Shown: positions 26,523-30,918 of the stretch, one piece after another
Layout of the letters: every line of letters starts with the position of its first letter
Numbering within the stretch: position 1 is the first letter of the stretch
Assembly (NCBI GenBank): GCA_937995835.1
Contig: CALKIV010000085.1
Location: 1-30,918 of the forward strand
Reading direction: 5' to 3'
DNA length: 30,918 nt
Origin: an uncultured Dysgonomonas sp.
GTDB taxonomy: Bacteria; Bacteroidota; Bacteroidia; Bacteroidales; Dysgonomonadaceae
Translations under genes and position numbers: made by a program
Notes under the pieces: model-generated
The model's input: the letters and a program-made list of their open reading frames with translations, nothing else
Databases searched by the model: none
Told to the model about the DNA's origin: nothing

Positions 26523-26543
26523 GTATATAAAAAGATATATGGC

Positions 26544-29500
26544 ATGAATAAACACTTTTTTATCTGGGGAATCTTTTTACTGTCTACCATTTGGTCAGCA
26601 AGTGCTTCTGTTGATGTACATGTTACATTTCTTACCACGAAGGATGGTTTGACGAACAACACCATTCGTTTTTTCTTTCAAGATAGTAAGGGGTTTATAT
26701 GGATAAGCACACTCAATGGACTGAATCGTTATGATGGGCACTCATTTGTAACTTTTTTGCCGCAGAAAGATAATACTCCATCCCTTAATGATCAACATAT
26801 AAATAAAATGGACGAAGACAAAAATGGTTTTTTGTGGATCGGTTCGGCTTACAATATTTTTAGCTGCTATGACTTGGAGCATGATCGTTTTGTAGACTAT
26901 ACTGGCTGTGGAGAATATAACGAGCCATACGAAAATAGGATGGAAACGACCGATGGTATATCTTGGCTATGGGGTGCAACGAATGGATGCAGACGAATTG
27001 AATACAGTGATGGCGTTTTTTCATCTACAATATTGAAAAACGAAAATGGTATGTTACCCTCTAATAAAATTAATTTTTTGGTAGAGGATTTTTGTGAAAA
27101 TATTTGGATTTGTACAGAATCAGGCTTAGCCAGAGTCTCAAAAGATAAGACCGAAATATTAGAATGGAAACATAACTTTAAAGCAGCTATTCCCTACGAA
27201 GACGGTTGCTATTTTCTTACCTACGAAGGAGAAATATATTATTCTGAGAAAGGGGGAGAAATAGAGTTGGTATTAAGTATAAAAGATGCATCTCAAAAAT
27301 TTGCACTGAGTAGCAATCTAAAATTGCAAAATCATTGGGTAATCTTTGCACATGATAAAAGCTATATGTTCAATCTAGCGACGAGGCAATTGGACCCTGA
27401 TGTGCCACTACAGATAACCAATGGAAAGTTTACTCAAGACAATCAAGGCAACTACTATATTTATAATGGTACGGGGATTTTACACTATCTGAATAGAGCC
27501 ACTCGAAAAATAAAAAAATTTGAATTGATTTCGCCAGATAAAATAATACCAGCTAGTGGAGAGCAATACAAAGTGGTGCAAGACAAGCGTGGGCTGATAT
27601 GGATATCTGTATTTGGCAATGGATTATTCATCTATGACTCAAAGAAGGATGAAATGACTCATTATACCTATCAAGAGGAAGGGCGTAATCAGGTTAGTTC
27701 TAATTTTCTTACCAGACTTCTTGTCGATCGTTCAGGAAATATTTGGGTCGGTTCAGAATATGCAGGGATTACACATCTGTCAGTGCTCAATGAAGGGGCT
27801 ACATATATCTATCCGGAGGACAAGTATTTGACGGATTATTCTAATGCCATTCGTATGTTGACAAGACTGTCTAATGGTGATATATGGGTAGGGAACAGAA
27901 AAGGAAATACCTATATTTACGATCCTTCATCTAAAACATCTCCTTTTCGTTCTACTCCCTCTTCCTACATCTATACAGTGGCAGAAGATACGCTTGGTCA
28001 GTTGTGGCTGGGTAGTAGAGGCAAAGGGCTCTATGTAGATAAACGTTGGTATAAGAATGAATCTAGTGATCCACATTCTTTATCCTATAATCATATTTTT
28101 AATATATTTCGTGATACTAAAGGCCGCATGTGGGTAGGTACATTTGGTGGAGGTCTTAATTTGGCTATTCAAGAAAAGAACGAATTGAAGTTTCGTCATT
28201 TTCTCAGAGGCAATATCAGAGAGCAGGAAACAAGAGTCATAACCCAAGATAGCTACGGACGAATGTGGGTGGGCACAGACAATGGTATCTGTGTATTCTA
28301 TCCAGACTCTTTAATTGCAGATTCGTCTAACTACAGCACCTACAACTACGATAACGATAAGCTATTAGGTAATGAAGTGAAATGCATCTTCAGAGATAGT
28401 AAAGATAGAATGTGGATTGGTATACTTGGACGAGGCATTAGCCTGTGCCTACCTGGAGAGGATCATACAAAATTAGAATTCACACACTATACGACTTCTA
28501 ATGGCTTAGTAAATAATATGGCAGAATCTATAATAGAAGATAAAAATGGAAAAATTTGGATTACTACAGGATATGGACTCTCACGTTTTAGTGAAGATAC
28601 AGGAATATTTGAAAACTTCTTCTTCTCTGCCTCTATGCAAGGAAATGTGCACAATGAGAATTGTGCTTTATTGATGGATGACGGTTCTTTGCTTTTTGGA
28701 ACCAATCATGGCCTAGCTTTGATAGATCCTGAAAAAGTGATTTCAAATACATCTTTTCCCAATGTCGTTTTTACGGATCTTAAGTTAAATGGAATTTCTG
28801 TCCATCCTAATGATAAGAGTTCTCCTCTTAATAGAGCTTTGAGCTACACCGATGCAGTAAAACTCAGTCATGATCAAAACTCATTTGTTATTGAATTTTC
28901 TACCTTCGACTATTCGATCACTAATGAATCAAAATATATTTACAAATTAGAAGGTTTCGATAAAGATTGGAGCAGCCCCTCTGTGCTAAATTTCGCAGCG
29001 TATAAAAATCTAGAACCCGGATTATATCAATTGAAGGTAAAGGCAAACAATGCTTACGGAATATGGAGTGATCAAGAGACTGTATTACAAATTGAAATAA
29101 AGGCTCCTTTCTGGAAAACTATTTGGGCATATCTTATTTATGCAATTCTAGTTCTATTGGCTTTATATATTGGCTTCCGTCTCATGCGAAACTTCAACAA
29201 TTTGCGCAATCGAATTCAAATCGAAAAACAGCTGACAGAATATAAACTGGTGTTTTTTACTAATATTTCTCATGAATTTAGAACTCCCTTAACATTGATA
29301 TTAGGAGCTTTAGAAAAAATAGAATCTTTAGCTAGGTCGTCAAACGACATGAACCGTTCAATTTTGCAAATGAAGAAAAGTGCAGATAGAATGTTGAGAC
29401 TGGTTAATCAGCTACTAGAATTTAGAAAAATGCAAAACAATAAACTTATTTTACAATTGGAACAAGAGGATGTTATTTCTTTCCTGCGAGAAATATTTTA

Positions 29501-30797
29501 TTGTTTTAAAGATGTAGCTAGTGATAAACAGATTGATTATAAATACAATCCATCTGGCGATTCTTTCCAAATGTTTATAGATAGAGGTAAGCTAGATAAA
29601 ATTGTTTATAATATATTATCTAATGCCTTCAAATATACTCCTAACGAGGGTAAGGTTACTTTTGATGTTTCCATTGATGAACCTAACAAACAATTAATTA
29701 TTAAGATTACTGATACCGGTGTTGGCATACCCAAAGAAAAACAAAAAGAACTATTCTCTCGTTTTATGCAAAGCAGTTTTTCTTCCGACAGTATAGGTGT
29801 GGGTTTACACCTGACTCATGAGCTGGTCAACGTGTATAAAGGCAATATCTCTTATGTGGAAAATAAAAGCAAAGGTTCTATTTTTACAGTCACTCTTCCT
29901 TTAGACAGCAGCGTGTACGAGGAGCGAGACTTTCTGACCCCTAATGCCCTAATCCAAGATCCCTCTTTAGAATCTTATATTAGTACAGATGCTGTTGATC
30001 AAGACAGGTATAGCTCTCCACTAAATAAGAAAAAGATATTGATAATTGAAGATGACAGCGATATCCGAAAATTTCTAGAAGCAGAGCTTTCTACATTTTT
30101 TGAAGTGTCGAGCAAACCAGATGGAATATCAGGTTTGGAACAAGCTCAATCTTTCGATGCTGACTTGATTATTTGCGATGTCTTGATGCCTGGTATGAAT
30201 GGTTTAGAGGTTACTCGTAGGCTAAAAGACGATTTTAACACAAGTCATATTCCAATCATCCTGCTGACAGCTATGAGTACTTCAGAGGATGAGCTTGAGG
30301 GGGTGAAAAGTGGGGCAGATATTTATATAACCAAACCATTCAGCCCTAAATTGCTAATTGCTAAAGTGTTTCAACTCATTGAGCAGCGAGAAAAATTGCG
30401 CAACAAATTCTCGAACGATCCAACAATGTTTACTCCATTGTTATGCTCTACCGAGTTGGACAAGAAATTTGCTTACCGCATAAAAGTAATTATGGAAACA
30501 GAATTGGAAAATCCTGACTTTACTATTGAAGAATTTGCAGCCAAGTTAAATTTGGGGCGAACAGTATTTTTCAGAAAAGTTAAAGGAATAACAGGATATA
30601 CACCCAATGAATATATGCGCATATTTCGCCTGAAAAAAGCGGTTGAGCTCTTGCAAGAAGGGAAGTATAACATCAGTGAAATCTCATATCGTGTAGGAAT
30701 AAAAGATCCTCTATATTTTAGTAAATATTTTAAAGCTCAATTTGGCGTTCCTCCTTCTACTTATTTGCGTAGTGCTAAAAAGAAGAATTCTAATTAA
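26544..30797 (+). CDS. Hybrid two-component system sensor/regulator (HTCS) of the PUL
   Basis: A 1417-residue one-protein signalling system. A signal peptide (ending SASA, about 22) leads to a periplasmic sensor of two beta-propellers built from Reg_prop repeats such as GFIWISTLNGL, GNIWVGSEYAG, GRMWVGTFGGG and GKIWITTGYGL (about 30-760). Next is a Y_Y_Y domain (about 790-852: YIYKLEGFDKDW, YQLKVKANNAYGIW). One membrane helix (about 859-881) leads to the HisKA domain with H910 in NISHEFRTPLTL. The HATPase domain has N1027 in NILSNAFKYTPNEG, then DTGVGIPKEKQ. A receiver domain (about 1162-1280) has EDD at 1169-1171, D1212 in CDVLMPGMNG and K1264 in TKPF. An AraC-type DNA-binding domain (about 1305-1412) closes the protein. 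All catalytic residues are intact. It should sense a released oligosaccharide and activate the neighbouring operons. Confidence 0.97.
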   Translation: MNKHFFIWGIFLLSTIWSASASVDVHVTFLTTKDGLTNNTIRFFFQDSKGFIWISTLNGLNRYDGHSFVTFLPQKDNTPSLNDQHINKMDEDKNGFLWIGSAYNIFSCYDLEHDRFVDYTGCGEYNEPYENRMETTDGISWLWGATNGCRRIEYSDGVFSSTILKNENGMLPSNKINFLVEDFCENIWICTESGLARVSKDKTEILEWKHNFKAAIPYEDGCYFLTYEGEIYYSEKGGEIELVLSIKDASQKFALSSNLKLQNHWVIFAHDKSYMFNLATRQLDPDVPLQITNGKFTQDNQGNYYIYNGTGILHYLNRATRKIKKFELISPDKIIPASGEQYKVVQDKRGLIWISVFGNGLFIYDSKKDEMTHYTYQEEGRNQVSSNFLTRLLVDRSGNIWVGSEYAGITHLSVLNEGATYIYPEDKYLTDYSNAIRMLTRLSNGDIWVGNRKGNTYIYDPSSKTSPFRSTPSSYIYTVAEDTLGQLWLGSRGKGLYVDKRWYKNESSDPHSLSYNHIFNIFRDTKGRMWVGTFGGGLNLAIQEKNELKFRHFLRGNIREQETRVITQDSYGRMWVGTDNGICVFYPDSLIADSSNYSTYNYDNDKLLGNEVKCIFRDSKDRMWIGILGRGISLCLPGEDHTKLEFTHYTTSNGLVNNMAESIIEDKNGKIWITTGYGLSRFSEDTGIFENFFFSASMQGNVHNENCALLMDDGSLLFGTNHGLALIDPEKVISNTSFPNVVFTDLKLNGISVHPNDKSSPLNRALSYTDAVKLSHDQNSFVIEFSTFDYSITNESKYIYKLEGFDKDWSSPSVLNFAAYKNLEPGLYQLKVKANNAYGIWSDQETVLQIEIKAPFWKTIWAYLIYAILVLLALYIGFRLMRNFNNLRNRIQIEKQLTEYKLVFFTNISHEFRTPLTLILGALEKIESLARSSNDMNRSILQMKKSADRMLRLVNQLLEFRKMQNNKLILQLEQEDVISFLREIFYCFKDVASDKQIDYKYNPSGDSFQMFIDRGKLDKIVYNILSNAFKYTPNEGKVTFDVSIDEPNKQLIIKITDTGVGIPKEKQKELFSRFMQSSFSSDSIGVGLHLTHELVNVYKGNISYVENKSKGSIFTVTLPLDSSVYEERDFLTPNALIQDPSLESYISTDAVDQDRYSSPLNKKKILIIEDDSDIRKFLEAELSTFFEVSSKPDGISGLEQAQSFDADLIICDVLMPGMNGLEVTRRLKDDFNTSHIPIILLTAMSTSEDELEGVKSGADIYITKPFSPKLLIAKVFQLIEQREKLRNKFSNDPTMFTPLLCSTELDKKFAYRIKVIMETELENPDFTIEEFAAKLNLGRTVFFRKVKGITGYTPNEYMRIFRLKKAVELLQEGKYNISEISYRVGIKDPLYFSKYFKAQFGVPPSTYLRSAKKKNSN

Positions 30798-30862
30798 AAT
30801 AACATCGTTTACTTTTATAGCTTATAAACAGCCTAAACTGGTTGTCTTGTTGAGGTAATAGA

Positions 30863-30900
30863 TAAAAAAAGAGGCTGAATGGATTACCCATTCAGCCTCT
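30863..30900 (-). terminator. Terminator of a minus-strand gene to the right of the window
   Basis: A perfect 13-pair stem (30870-30882 with 30888-30900) with a five-base loop. On the minus strand it is followed by seven T. On the plus strand no T-run follows directly, so it mainly serves a convergent gene beyond the window end. It may also define the HTCS transcript end. Confidence 0.85.
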
Positions 30901-30918
30901 ACTATCTTACGTTTTTTT

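Noticed and set aside
1..30918. Anti-phage, secretion, mobile-element or biosynthetic gene clusters
   Set aside because: No transposase, integrase, toxin-antitoxin, nuclease-defence, NRPS/PKS or phage structural motif was seen in any called gene. The accessory content is limited to the PUL.

Overview
This AT-rich window is typical of the order Bacteroidales (Bacteroides or a close relative). The evidence is a SusC/SusD pair, a hybrid two-component sensor (HTCS), several promoters of the Bacteroidetes type (-7 box TAnnTTTG), start sites that mostly lack a Shine-Dalgarno sequence, and outer-membrane proteins of families common in this group. I find fourteen protein-coding genes and no rRNA, tRNA, CRISPR array, transposase or phage gene.

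Region 1 (1-9.4 kb) holds housekeeping and envelope genes. They are a PcrA/UvrD helicase, a secreted protein with a Tyr/Trp/Gly-rich middle and a long Ser/Arg repeat tail, an OMPP1/FadL-type outer-membrane barrel, the nucleic-acid-binding protein Tex on the minus strand, and a small outer-membrane beta-barrel protein. Clear hairpin terminators separate most of them, including a back-to-back pair between the convergent FadL-like gene and tex.

Region 2 (9.7-15.6 kb) is a plus-strand metabolic block. A P-loop protein of the PEP carboxykinase/HPr kinase fold, with altered kinase motifs, lies 84 bases upstream of a complete PEP carboxylase. The shikimate enzyme EPSP synthase (aroA) follows. PEP is the substrate of both ppc and aroA, and the first gene's fold belongs to the enzymes that make PEP, so the block has a PEP theme. 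A role for the first gene is inferred only.

Region 3 (15.7-30.9 kb) is a compact polysaccharide utilisation locus (PUL). On the minus strand a GH43-like lipoprotein and a secreted GH2 enzyme form an operon. On the plus strand, across a 400-base divergent intergenic region rich in dyads, lie susC and susD, followed by a one-protein HTCS regulator. A TonB-family energy transducer with an unusual acidic, Cys-containing linker lies at the left edge and could power the SusC transporter. The GH43 has the Glu/Glu/Gln arrangement known from exo-beta-1,3-galactanases instead of the usual Asp base. Together with the GH2 this points to a galactan or arabinogalactan-type side-chain substrate, but the target is not proven by sequence. 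In the working model, SusD captures and SusC imports the glycan, the GH43 and GH2 trim it, and the HTCS senses a breakdown product in the periplasm and activates the divergent promoters.
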